From JBALVO01 sp036961445 (GTDB taxonomy: Bacteria > Pseudomonadota > Gammaproteobacteria > Pseudomonadales > Halieaceae), in assembly GCA_036961445.1 (NCBI GenBank), contig JBALVO010000035.1:1-32361 (forward strand): DNA of 32,361 nucleotides. Reading direction: 5' to 3'. The notes under the pieces were generated by a model. It was given only the letters and a program-made list of their open reading frames with translations. It searched no databases and had not been told where the DNA came from. This document shows, piece by piece, positions 1 to 7,326 of this stretch (position 1 is the stretch's first letter; each line of letters opens with the position of its first letter). Made by a program: the position numbers and the translations under genes.

Positions 1-770
1 GTTAGCTTGGCCCTGTCGTGGCTGTGGAAATGCACTTCGGGTAACAGGTCGCTGAGGGCAATACAGATAAAAGCGCCCGCCGAAAACGCCAATGCAATGG
101 CCACTACGTAATTCTGCGAGCTCGCCAGCAAATCGACCCCAAAGAAGAACAGCAGCGCCCCCAGTGGACACATCAGGGCAAACAACACGTTGGCGGTGGC
201 CCGCGCACTCCGACTCCAACCGCCAGCTTCCATCACCGTCGTAATCGACATGGCATCCAGTGGCTTGTGTAGCAGGATGGCCAGGAACACACCAATGCCC
301 AGCAAACCTGCCGTTGCACCCCCCCCACTCTGACCCTGCATAACCGCGCCCAGGGCCACGCCGTCTATCAGCGTGTGCAACGCAAGACCCAGCGCAAGAC
401 CAACCCAACTCAGGCGATGAGCCGGCGACTCCGGGGCCTGATGGTCGTGGTCGTGGTGGTGGCCCTCTTCACTACTAAAATCGTGCTGGTGGAAATGAAA
501 TAAGCGCAGCAGTAACAGCATGGTGATAAGACCAATCATCAGCCACCAAACGCTGGTATCTGCACCATGTTCGCCACCCACCAGCGCCACGCTGTGGGGC
601 AGCAGGTGATAGAAGGCGACACCCAGCATCAGGCCAGAAACAAAACTCATCACCACCTGGGTGCGGGTATGCGTCATCTTCACCCAATTGGGCAACAGTC
701 CACCGACCAAAGAGAAGCCGGCAATGGCAATGCAATAGGACAAAAGCAGTAGCGTGGGTGACGCCGTCAT
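1..770 (-). CDS. ZIP-family divalent metal transporter, C-terminus cut by the window edge
   Basis: My own reverse-strand translation gives 256 residues from an ATG at 770, open to the left edge. Hydrophobic segments lie at about 5-27, 38-58, 74-90, 122-145, 153-175, 193-214 and 222-243. A histidine-rich cytoplasmic-type loop (FHFHQHDF at 91-98, HHHDHDHQ at 104-111) sits between segments 3 and 4, as in ZIP proteins. The metal-site motifs are HTLIDG (132-137) in segment 4 and HKPLD (168-172) in segment 5, where many ZIPs have HxxPE-type sequences. ZIP proteins move zinc, iron or other divalent metals into the cytoplasm; the metal here cannot be told. The stop codon lies outside the window. It is downstream of, and on the same strand as, the small membrane protein at 865-1236. 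Confidence 0.85.
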   Translation of the reverse strand, partial: MTASPTLLLLSYCIAIAGFSLVGGLLPNWVKMTHTRTQVVMSFVSGLMLGVAFYHLLPHSVALVGGEHGADTSVWWLMIGLITMLLLLRLFHFHQHDFSSEEGHHHDHDHQAPESPAHRLSWVGLALGLALHTLIDGVALGAVMQGQSGGGATAGLLGIGVFLAILLHKPLDAMSITTVMEAGGWSRSARATANVLFALMCPLGALLFFFGVDLLASSQNYVVAIALAFSAGAFICIALSDLLPEVHFHSHDRAKL

Positions 771-811
771 GGGATCTTCTTATGGTCAGTGAGTAACAGG
801 CAAGCGCGCGA

Positions 812-839
812 TTATCCCACATTCATTGATACTTGTAAT
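812..839 (-). promoter_or_regulatory. Candidate sigma70 promoter for the ZIP transporter
   Basis: On the minus strand, TTACAA (839-834) and GATAAT (817-812) are separated by 16 bases, about 40 bases before the ZIP start codon at 770. I see no Zur-like palindrome here. This is read by eye from a single match. Confidence 0.4.
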
Positions 840-840
840 T

Positions 841-863
841 GCCAGCGTCACTCTGGCGCTGGC
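841..863 (-). terminator. Hairpin just after the small membrane protein gene
   Basis: A perfect 7-bp stem, GCCAGCG (841-847) with CGCTGGC (857-863) and a 9-base loop, begins two bases beyond the stop codon of the gene ending at 865. No U-rich tract follows on the minus strand, so it is at best a weak terminator or an RNA-stability hairpin. Confidence 0.3.
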
Positions 864-864
864 G

Positions 865-1236
865 TTATATGAGTGCGGCATAGACAAAAAACAGGCCCAG
901 CGCCAGGGCGGCTGACAACCACAGCCTGAGCCAGGTGCTGGAAAGTTGGCCGAACCACGCGGTGAAACGACGCACAACCGGTGCCGACACCACAATCAGG
1001 GTCAGTGCGCCCAGCGCGAACAACCAACCAAACAGTGCCACGGCACGGGGATAGGCAACAGTAGCGGCCGAGCCGATCAACAGCGCACCCAGTAATAGTC
1101 GCAACAGGGCAGCCGCATATAACCAGCGGGTGCCGAAAACACGATCCAGTAATCCCGGTACTGATTGTGGACGCAGCAGCAAAAACAGCGACATTGCCGC
1201 GATCAGCACACCCACCAACAGCACCGCTTCTGACAT
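865..1236 (-). CDS. Small hydrophobic membrane protein of unknown function, 123 aa
   Basis: I do not recognise a family. The protein has about four hydrophobic segments, at roughly residues 2-21, 41-60, 66-84 and 103-122. Short polar and basic stretches separate them (RPQSVPGLLDRVFGTRW at 22-38; VVRRFTAWFGQ at 87-97). It starts at an ATG with a strong GGGAGG-type ribosome site 7 or so bases upstream (about 1243-1250). Base composition is like its neighbours. It is divergent from the aldehyde dehydrogenase and 94 bases upstream of the ZIP transporter on the same strand. A separate promoter candidate lies between it and ZIP, so co-function with ZIP is only a guess. Confidence 0.65.
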   Translation of the reverse strand: MSEAVLLVGVLIAAMSLFLLLRPQSVPGLLDRVFGTRWLYAAALLRLLLGALLIGSAATVAYPRAVALFGWLFALGALTLIVVSAPVVRRFTAWFGQLSSTWLRLWLSAALALGLFFVYAALI

Positions 1237-1344
1237 GGACTACCCTCCCGGGATCAAAACCAGCGCTGAAGTTAGCGCATACCACAGCGTATGCCCAGCC
1301 CCACAGGTGATTGCTTTGGTCACCCGGGGCGCACAGAAAAGACA

Positions 1345-1373
1345 TTGACAGCCAAACTAATGACTATTAGTTT
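1345..1373 (+). promoter_or_regulatory. Promoter and operator-like palindrome upstream of the aldehyde dehydrogenase
   Basis: A consensus -35 (TTGACA, 1345-1350) is followed at once by a perfect inverted repeat: AAACTAAT (1354-1361), the 4-base spacer GACT, then ATTAGTTT (1366-1373). The second arm falls where a -10 element is expected; TAGTTT at 1368-1373 is a weak -10 at 17-base spacing. The ribosome site GAGGAG (1387-1392) and ATG (1399) follow. A symmetric site between -35 and -10 is the usual position for a repressor such as a TetR-family protein. The repressor is not encoded in this window near the site. Confidence 0.5.
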
Positions 1374-1398
1374 ATCGTCTCAATATGAGGAGACGGTC

Positions 1399-2940
1399 AT
1401 GTCCATCTACGAGCCCATAGCATCCAATGACTCCCGCCGGCATCTGCAGTTGCGCAGCCCGGTAAATCTGGAGCCGACCGGTGAGATAATCTGCGCCAAT
1501 AGCGAAGACGTGGCAGCTGCCATTGCCAAAGCCAGGGCAGCACAGCCTGCCTGGGCGGCCACCAGTATAAAAGCGCGCGCAGCCATCATAGAACGCGCCC
1601 TGCAAATCGTGCTGGCAAGACAGGACGAAATTATCGCCACGGTAGTCGCCGAGACCGGTAAAGCCAAAACCGACGCCATGAGCATGGAAGTCTTCTCAGT
1701 GGCAGACTCATTATGCTACTACGCCAAAAATGCAGAGAAATTCCTCAAACCTCGCAAACGCAGCGTGCACGGCATCCTGGGCATCATGAAACAGTTGCGC
1801 ATCCTCTATAAGCCACTGGGCGTCGTCGGCTTGATCACGCCGTGGAACGGACCTTTTGTACTGGTCATGAACCAGGCGGTGCAGGCCATCCTCGCCGGTA
1901 ATACCGTGGTGGCAAAAGGTTCGGAAGTGACGCCCTTTTCAGCCAAGTTGGCAGAGACCCTATTGCATGAGGCGGGCCTGCCCAGCGGCGTGTTACAGGT
2001 ATTGCTCGGAGACGGGGAGACCGGAGCCGCCATCGTGCGCGGTGGGGTGGACAAAGTGTCATTCACTGGCAGTGTCGCCACCGGCCGCAAGGTCGCTGAA
2101 GCCTGTGCCAGCCAGCTTATCCCCTGCACCCTGGAACTGGGTGGCAACGATGCCATGATCGTGTGCGCGGATGCCGATATCGACAGGGCCGCAGATGGCG
2201 CCTGGCTGGGCTCGTGTATGAACACCGGCCATTATTGCTGCGGAACGGAACGTATTTACGTGGTGGCGGAAGTGTATGACGAGTTCCTGCGCCTGGTATT
2301 GGAAAAAGGCAAACACCTGCGCCAGGGCCAGGAACACGGCTGGCAGGAGGACGTGGGTGCCGTATTCTGGGATCGCCAGATGGCGATAATAGAAGCCCAT
2401 GTGGAGGATGCACGGGCCAAGGGCGCTAATATTCGAATGGGTGGCAGACGCAATCCGGAGCTGGCCGGGCTGTACTATGAGCCCACCGTCATTACCGATG
2501 TCAGTAACGACATGGACATCATGCTGCTGGAAACATTTGGCCCCATCCTGTGCATCCAGAAAGTAGCCAGCGAGTCTGAGGCTATGGCCCTGGCCAACGA
2601 CTCCGAGTTCGGCCTGAATGGCAACGTGTGGACCAAAGACAAGGACAAAGGCTACCGCCTGGCAGCTTCGCTGGACACTGGCTCGTGCAGCGTAAACGAC
2701 ATGGCGGTGAGTTATGGCATCCCCGCAGCGCCCTTTGGCGGCAAGAAAAATTCAGGGTTGGGTCAGGTGAACGGTAAAAAAGGGATGCGCGGTTACTGCC
2801 ATGAAATGCCGGTTGTTATTGATCGCTTTGGCGGCAAGATGCAGAACGCCTACCCCTACAGCGTAGAAAGCGCCGAGGGAATGCAAAAATTAATGCATTT
2901 CCTGTGGGTGAAAACACCACTGGGGCGCTGGCTCAGCTAA
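1399..2940 (+). CDS. NAD(P)-dependent aldehyde dehydrogenase, 513 aa
   Basis: This belongs to the ALDH superfamily, which oxidises aldehydes to acids. Visible motifs, in order, are ITPWNGP with the substrate-stabilising Asn150, VSFTGSVATG (220-229) in the cofactor fold, LELGGND with general base Glu247, NTGHYCC with nucleophile Cys280 (by spacing from Asn275 and Arg285), and ETFGPIL. The usual GQxC is GHYC here, and a second Cys follows immediately. The C-terminus extends past the PFGGKKNSGLG motif by about 60 residues. I chose the ATG at 1399 because it follows a strong GAGGAG; the longer frame from 1291 would include the promoter region. Substrate is not evident. It converges on proB, with 25 bases between the stop codons. 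Confidence 0.9.
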   Translation: MSIYEPIASNDSRRHLQLRSPVNLEPTGEIICANSEDVAAAIAKARAAQPAWAATSIKARAAIIERALQIVLARQDEIIATVVAETGKAKTDAMSMEVFSVADSLCYYAKNAEKFLKPRKRSVHGILGIMKQLRILYKPLGVVGLITPWNGPFVLVMNQAVQAILAGNTVVAKGSEVTPFSAKLAETLLHEAGLPSGVLQVLLGDGETGAAIVRGGVDKVSFTGSVATGRKVAEACASQLIPCTLELGGNDAMIVCADADIDRAADGAWLGSCMNTGHYCCGTERIYVVAEVYDEFLRLVLEKGKHLRQGQEHGWQEDVGAVFWDRQMAIIEAHVEDARAKGANIRMGGRRNPELAGLYYEPTVITDVSNDMDIMLLETFGPILCIQKVASESEAMALANDSEFGLNGNVWTKDKDKGYRLAASLDTGSCSVNDMAVSYGIPAAPFGGKKNSGLGQVNGKKGMRGYCHEMPVVIDRFGGKMQNAYPYSVESAEGMQKLMHFLWVKTPLGRWLS

Positions 2941-2965
2941 CAACAACGCCGCTGGCAGCAATGGC

Positions 2966-4087
2966 TCAGACCAGCACCAGGTTATCCCGATGGATGAGTT
3001 CCTCGTCCAGCTGATACCCAAGAATGGCCTCTATTTCCTGTGAGGGGGAACCCATAATACGCCGGGTGTCCTCAGCGCTGTAATTGACCAGACCACGGGC
3101 GACCTCCCGCCCTTCTGGATCACGACAGGACACCAGTTCACCGCGGGTAAAAGTGCCGTGTACACCGCGCACCCCCACCGCCAACAAGCTGCGCCCGGAC
3201 TGTCGTAACACCCGCACTGCACCCTGATCCAGCTCTACACTGCCCTGCACCTGCACCATGCTGGCCAACCACTGCTTACGGGCATTTTCAGGCTGTTTAC
3301 CCGTGCGCAGCCAGGTGCCTACGTTGTCTCCCGCCGCGACACTGGCGATAATGCTCTCTATTCGCCCCGAGGCGATAATTGTCTCTGTGCCAGAACGGGC
3401 CGCCAGACGAGCGGCACGCAGCTTGGTCACCATGCCGCCACGACCCAGCACACCACCCTCCCCGGCCATAGCATCCAGGCCAGGATCATGCACATCACAC
3501 AAACGCACCAGTTCGGCAGCGGGGTTCTGGCGGGGATCTTGCTGATACAAGCCCAGCTGATCAGTAAGCAACAGCAATGCATCGGCGTCGATCAGGTTAG
3601 CAACCAGCGCCGCCAGGGTATCGTTGTCACCAAAACGAATTTCCTCGGTGACCACCGTATCATTTTCATTAATCACCGGGACTACGCCTAGTCGCAGCAG
3701 GGTATTGAGCGTGCCACGGGCGTTGAGGTAGCGATCCCGCGCGATGATGTCATCATGACCCAGCAGCACCTGGGCAGCGACAATACCGTGGCGTTTAAAC
3801 GCGGTTTCATAGTTTTGTACCAGTACCGATTGCCCCACTGCTGCCGCAGCCTGCAGCTCGTGCAGCAGGTGCGGGCGGACGCTCCAGCCCAGACGAACAA
3901 TACCCGCCGCCACAGCACCACTGGACACCAGTACTACCTCACAGCCCTGTTCGCGCAGCGACACCAGTTGCTCTACCAGAGTGAGGATCATGCCCTCATC
4001 CAGGCCGCGGCCATCGTCGGTCAGCAGCGCACTGCCTACCTTGACCACCCAGCGCCGCGATGCCGCTATTTCAATGCGCTCAGTCAC
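2966..4087 (-). CDS. proB: Glutamate 5-kinase
   Basis: It phosphorylates L-glutamate to gamma-glutamyl phosphate, the first step of proline synthesis, in the cytoplasm. The N-terminal amino-acid-kinase domain shows VKVGSALL (15-22), SSGAVAAG (55-62), the INENDTV glutamate-site segment, FGDNDTL and a GMVTKLRAA loop. A C-terminal PUA domain follows, from about residue 280. The length of 373 aa is normal for two-domain bacterial enzymes. The start is GTG at 4087 with AGGAAA just upstream, directly after the obg stop (8 bases), so it is probably translated from the obg message. The obg-proB order is typical of Pseudomonas-like gammaproteobacteria. Feedback inhibition by proline is known for the family and not visible here. 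Confidence 0.97.
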   Translation of the reverse strand: MTERIEIAASRRWVVKVGSALLTDDGRGLDEGMILTLVEQLVSLREQGCEVVLVSSGAVAAGIVRLGWSVRPHLLHELQAAAAVGQSVLVQNYETAFKRHGIVAAQVLLGHDDIIARDRYLNARGTLNTLLRLGVVPVINENDTVVTEEIRFGDNDTLAALVANLIDADALLLLTDQLGLYQQDPRQNPAAELVRLCDVHDPGLDAMAGEGGVLGRGGMVTKLRAARLAARSGTETIIASGRIESIIASVAAGDNVGTWLRTGKQPENARKQWLASMVQVQGSVELDQGAVRVLRQSGRSLLAVGVRGVHGTFTRGELVSCRDPEGREVARGLVNYSAEDTRRIMGSPSQEIEAILGYQLDEELIHRDNLVLV

Positions 4088-4095
4088 TGTGTTTC

Positions 4096-5298
4096 CTAGG
4101 GTGCATATTCAACATCAACGTCGAAATCGTCGTCGTCAAAGTCATCGTCGTCACCCTGCTCTTTGGCGTCCGCCGCTTCCTGGCGGCGCAGCGTGCGTAA
4201 ATCCTCAATACGCTGACGCGCCTCTTCCTGCATGCGGGTCTGCAACTCGCTCTCTATCCTCACCAACTCCGGATCAGCCGCTTCCTGCGCCTTGCAGTCT
4301 TCCAGATGCGTCATCAGGGCACCACACAGGGCACCGGTGCCGACGCCGCTGATTGCCGCGACAGAATAAACCGGCCCCTTCCAGTCCAGCGCTGCCAGCA
4401 CTGCCGTACGACGCGACGCGAAGGTTTCCTCGTCTACCAAGTCACTCTTATTGAGTACCAGCCAGCGCTCACGCTGCGCCAGCGTGGGGCTGAAACGCTC
4501 CAGTTCACGCACGATAGACAGGGCCGCTGCAGCAGGATCACTCTCATCAAACGGCGCCATATCCACCAGGTGCAATAAAATACGATTGCGTGTCAGGTGT
4601 TTGAGAAAGCGGATACCAAGACCAGCGCCCTCGGAGGCTCCCTCGATCAGGCCGGGAATATCAGCCACGACAAAACTGCGGTGGGCCTCAACTTTAACCA
4701 CCCCCAGGTTGGGCACCAGCGTGGTAAACGGGTAATCCGCCACTTTGGGTCTGGCGGAGGAGACCGCGCGAATCAGGGTGGACTTGCCCGCATTGGGCAG
4801 GCCCAACAGGCCCACATCAGCCAGCACTTTAAGCTCCAGCTTGAGCGCGCGAAATTCACCCTCACTGCCGGGTGAGGTCTGGCGTGGTGCACGATTGGTG
4901 CTGGATTTATAGCGGGTATTGCCCAAGCCATGAAAACCACCCTGGGCCACGATCAAGCGCTGACCGGGCACTGACAAATCGCCCAACACCTCACCGATAT
5001 CCTCATCGATTACCGTGGTTCCCACCGGCACACGCAACACCAGATCTTCACCACCTTGACCGGTGCAATTGCGGCTAGCGCCGGATGCGCCGTTGTCAGC
5101 GCGATAATTCTTAACAAAACGGTAGTCCACCATCGTATTCAGAGACTCATCGGCCTCCATAATCACGCTGCCACCATCACCACCGTCGCCGCCATCCGGG
5201 CCGCCTCTGGCTATGTATTTCTCACGCCGAAAACTCAAGGCACCGTTGCCTCCGTTACCGGCGTATACGTTAACACTTACCTCATCTACAAATTTCAT
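4096..5298 (-). CDS. obgE: GTPase Obg/CgtA, 50S assembly factor
   Basis: This essential GTPase associates with the 50S subunit and the stringent response. The glycine-rich Obg fold covers about 1-158. The G domain follows, with G1 GLPNAGKS (166-173), the switch segment YPFTTL (189-194), G3 DIPG (213-216) and G4 NKSD (283-286). The C-terminus, from about 345, is a charged coiled segment rich in Glu, Arg and Gln that ends in a very acidic tail of Asp and Phe (DDDDFDDDDFDVDVEYAP). Such acidic tails are common in proteobacterial Obg. The gene lies downstream of rplU-rpmA, but an intrinsic terminator separates it from rpmA. Confidence 0.97.
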   Translation of the reverse strand: MKFVDEVSVNVYAGNGGNGALSFRREKYIARGGPDGGDGGDGGSVIMEADESLNTMVDYRFVKNYRADNGASGASRNCTGQGGEDLVLRVPVGTTVIDEDIGEVLGDLSVPGQRLIVAQGGFHGLGNTRYKSSTNRAPRQTSPGSEGEFRALKLELKVLADVGLLGLPNAGKSTLIRAVSSARPKVADYPFTTLVPNLGVVKVEAHRSFVVADIPGLIEGASEGAGLGIRFLKHLTRNRILLHLVDMAPFDESDPAAAALSIVRELERFSPTLAQRERWLVLNKSDLVDEETFASRRTAVLAALDWKGPVYSVAAISGVGTGALCGALMTHLEDCKAQEAADPELVRIESELQTRMQEEARQRIEDLRTLRRQEAADAKEQGDDDDFDDDDFDVDVEYAP

Positions 5299-5332
5299 GG
5301 ACGTCCCAACTCAGAATCCTGTTGCAGTATAC

Positions 5333-5365
5333 AAAAAAAAGCCCCGTCAAATGACGAGGCTTTTT
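5333..5365 (-). terminator. Intrinsic terminator after rpmA
   Basis: On the minus strand, GCCTCGTC (5360-5353) pairs with GACGGGGC (5348-5341) around a 4-base ATTT loop, with one mismatch. The stem is flanked by A5 on the 5' side and a run of eight U residues (5340-5333). It sits 23 bases after the rpmA stop and about 35 bases before the obg ATG, so it should reduce read-through of rplU-rpmA transcripts into obg. Confidence 0.85.
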
Positions 5366-5387
5366 AGTGTTTGGCTATTGCCGCGAC

Positions 5388-5645
5388 TCAGGCGCTCACC
5401 ACCTGTACATACTTGCGGCTCTTCGGGCCTCTAACCACGAACTGAACATTGCCATCAGCAGTAGCGAACAAGGTGTGGTCCTTGCCAATGCCTACGTTGA
5501 CACCTGCGTGGAAGCGAGTTCCGCGCTGGCGCACAATGATATTGCCAGCCTGCACTGCTTCACCACCAAAACGTTTCACGCCAAGACGCTTGCTTACGGA
5601 ATCACGTCCGTTACGCGTACTACCACCAGCTTTCTTATGTGCCAT
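5388..5645 (-). CDS. rpmA: 50S ribosomal protein L27
   Basis: L27 lies near the peptidyl transferase centre of the large subunit. The N-terminus MAHKKAGGSTRNGRDS is the diagnostic L27 signature, followed by LGVKRFGGE and the GNIIVRQRGT strand. There is no Firmicutes-type cleavable N-terminal extension. The length of 85 aa matches E. coli L27. It follows rplU by 15 bases and is followed by an intrinsic terminator. Confidence 0.98.
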   Translation of the reverse strand: MAHKKAGGSTRNGRDSVSKRLGVKRFGGEAVQAGNIIVRQRGTRFHAGVNVGIGKDHTLFATADGNVQFVVRGPKSRKYVQVVSA

Positions 5646-5660
5646 TGTCTAAGCCCTCAG

Positions 5661-5972
5661 TTACGCCGAAATACCAGTAATCTTCACTTCAGTAAACCAC
5701 TGGCGATGACCAGTTTCTTTACGGTAGTGCTTACGGCGATTGAATTTAATGATCTTGATCTTCTTGTGACGACCCTGGGCAACCACCTCAGCAGTTACCT
5801 TACTCCCGGCTACCATTGGCGTGCCGATTTTAACGTCTTCACCAGCGCCAACCATCAGGACTTTATCGAATTCGATAGTCTCACCGGTGGCAGCTTCAAT
5901 TTTTTCCAGTTTAAGGGTCTCGCCCTCAATTACACGGTGTTGCTTACCACCGCTTTCGATTACTGCGTACAT
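5661..5972 (-). CDS. rplU: 50S ribosomal protein L21
   Basis: L21 binds 23S rRNA in the large subunit. The sequence MYAVIESGGKQHRV and the C-terminal motif RRKHYRKETGHRQWFTEVKI are family signatures, and 103 aa is the standard length. It is the first gene of the rplU-rpmA unit. A good promoter (6107-6135) and a terminator-like leader hairpin (6008-6030) lie upstream, so it has a leader of about 125 bases. An ACGGAG ribosome site precedes the ATG. Confidence 0.98.
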   Translation of the reverse strand: MYAVIESGGKQHRVIEGETLKLEKIEAATGETIEFDKVLMVGAGEDVKIGTPMVAGSKVTAEVVAQGRHKKIKIIKFNRRKHYRKETGHRQWFTEVKITGISA

Positions 5973-6007
5973 AGATTGCTCCGTTCAGTTAGCCTGCTCG
6001 CATCTGT

Positions 6008-6030
6008 AAAAAACCCTTGTAAATCAAGGG
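6008..6030 (-). terminator. Terminator-like hairpin inside the rplU leader
   Basis: On the minus strand, CCCTTG (6030-6025), loop ATTTA and CAAGGG (6019-6014) are followed by six U residues (6013-6008). It lies between the rplU promoter and the rplU start codon. A second small hairpin, GGGC-TCT-GCCC, is immediately upstream. Position and shape suggest an attenuator; termination efficiency is unknown. Confidence 0.55.
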
Positions 6031-6106
6031 GGCAGAGCCCGGCACTAACAGTTAGTTAACACCAACCTGCACTGCCAATAGGCGCAGTACGGGTCAGAGG
6101 GCGGCG

Positions 6107-6135
6107 ATTTTACGCAAATCTGTCGTGCTGGGCAA
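6107..6135 (-). promoter_or_regulatory. Sigma70 promoter for rplU-rpmA
   Basis: On the minus strand, TTGCCC (6135-6130) and TAAAAT (6112-6107) are exactly 17 bases apart. GC-rich sequence follows the -10, as in stringently controlled ribosomal promoters. Transcription would begin near 6100. Confidence 0.65.
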
Positions 6136-6207
6136 GGCTTATTTTTGCATAAAAACAATGGCTTGCGACTATCGCAGGATGCGCCGTGCCCGGCAGTGGT
6201 GCACGGC

Positions 6208-6236
6208 TTGACAGGCCAGTGACTGCGCCATAGCAT
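6208..6236 (+). promoter_or_regulatory. Sigma70 promoter for ispB
   Basis: TTGACA (6208-6213) and TAGCAT (6231-6236) are exactly 17 bases apart. The inferred start, near 6243, would give a leader of about 24 bases. It is divergent from the rplU promoter, with about 70 bases between the two -35 elements. Confidence 0.6.
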
Positions 6237-6266
6237 GCGCTGGCACTTTCAAATCCTCCTTATTTT

Positions 6267-7229
6267 ATGCAACAGATACGCGCCACCGTCGCCAGTGAAT
6301 TTGAGCGGGTCAATCAGCTCATAGTGGAGCAGCTCCACTCCAATGTGCCCATGGTAGAGAATGTGGGGCACTATATTGTCGATGCCGGCGGCAAACGCCT
6401 GCGGCCACTACTGGTATTGCTGAGCGCCGCCGCTCTGGGCGAGTGCACCGCAGCGCACATAAAATTTGCGGCGGTCATCGAATTTATCCACACCGCCACC
6501 CTGCTGCACGATGACGTGGTCGATATCTCCAGCCTGCGCCGGGGCCGCCCCACGGCCAATGCTGAATTTGGCAACGCACCTTCGGTACTGGTGGGTGACT
6601 TCCTTTATACCCGGGCTTTTCAGCTTATGGTGCAATTGGACGATATGGCCATTTTGCGGCACATGGCCGACACCACCAATACCATCGCCGAGGGCGAAGT
6701 GCTGCAACTGACCCGGGCCGGGGATGCCACCACCACCGAAGCACAGTACCTGGACGTTATTACGCGCAAGACCGCCATCTTGTTCGCTGCGGCCTGCTAC
6801 GGTGCGGCAACGCTGGCCGGTGAGGATGAGAACACGCGCCAGGCTATGGCCAAATTCGGGTTGAACCTGGGTATTGCCTTTCAAATAATCGATGACGTGC
6901 TGGACTACGAGGGTGACCCGGCCAGCATGGGCAAGAACGTGGGTGACGACCTGACCGAAGGCAAGGCCACCCTGCCCCTGATCCAAACCTTGAATGCAGG
7001 CACCGCTGCTGAGCAGGCGCTGGTGCGTAGCGCCATAACCGAGAAAACCTCGGACCAGATTGACAACGTTCTCATTGCCGTGCGTCGCAGTGGCGCGCTG
7101 GATTACACCAAAGCACAGGCCCGGCACTATCATGACCTCGCCCTGGCGCAACTGGCGCAATTGCCCAGCGGTGACGCCCGCACCGCCCTGGAAAAAATCA
7201 CTCACCTGTCAATCCATCGCGACCACTGA
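6267..7229 (+). CDS. ispB: Trans-polyprenyl diphosphate synthase (octaprenyl type)
   Basis: It elongates farnesyl diphosphate with isopentenyl diphosphate to make the quinone side chain. Both aspartate-rich motifs are present: DDVVD (82-86), followed by the RRGRPT segment, and DDVLD (209-213). GGKRLRPLL (41-49) is the IPP-binding region. The length of 320 aa is close to E. coli IspB (323). Chain length, and so the ubiquinone type, cannot be read safely. The ATG at 6267 has no purine-rich ribosome site; the upstream sequence is pyrimidine-rich (CCTCCTT), and an in-frame TAG at 6231 blocks extension. It is divergent from rplU, the arrangement known in Pseudomonas. Confidence 0.95.
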   Translation: MQQIRATVASEFERVNQLIVEQLHSNVPMVENVGHYIVDAGGKRLRPLLVLLSAAALGECTAAHIKFAAVIEFIHTATLLHDDVVDISSLRRGRPTANAEFGNAPSVLVGDFLYTRAFQLMVQLDDMAILRHMADTTNTIAEGEVLQLTRAGDATTTEAQYLDVITRKTAILFAAACYGAATLAGEDENTRQAMAKFGLNLGIAFQIIDDVLDYEGDPASMGKNVGDDLTEGKATLPLIQTLNAGTAAEQALVRSAITEKTSDQIDNVLIAVRRSGALDYTKAQARHYHDLALAQLAQLPSGDARTALEKITHLSIHRDH

Positions 7230-7263
7230 TTCGTGCGGTAGCGGTTCTGGTCACGAGTAACGA

Positions 7264-7292
7264 TTGCGCTGATAAACCGCCCTTCCTATACT
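7264..7292 (+). promoter_or_regulatory. Candidate sigma70 promoter for pgi
   Basis: TTGCGC (7264-7269) and TATACT (7287-7292) are 17 bases apart in the 97-base gap between ispB and pgi, leaving a leader of about 28 bases. A match this good at the expected position is likely real, but it was found by eye. Confidence 0.55.
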
Positions 7293-7326
7293 CGCTACCT
7301 GATTCTTTCTGCGACAGGCTCTAACG

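Noticed and set aside
5367..6059. 230-codon plus-strand frame opposite rpmA and rplU
   Set aside because: It is fully antisense to two certain ribosomal protein genes and has no recognisable domain.
6180..6256. A perfect GGAGG on the minus strand followed by a GTG and a 22-codon frame opposite the ispB promoter
   Set aside because: Very short, no recognisable sequence, and it lies over the ispB promoter. The motif is simply the complement of the pyrimidine tract before ispB.
6408..7205. 265-codon minus-strand frame opposite ispB
   Set aside because: An antisense shadow; its sequence is only the complement of conserved ispB codons.
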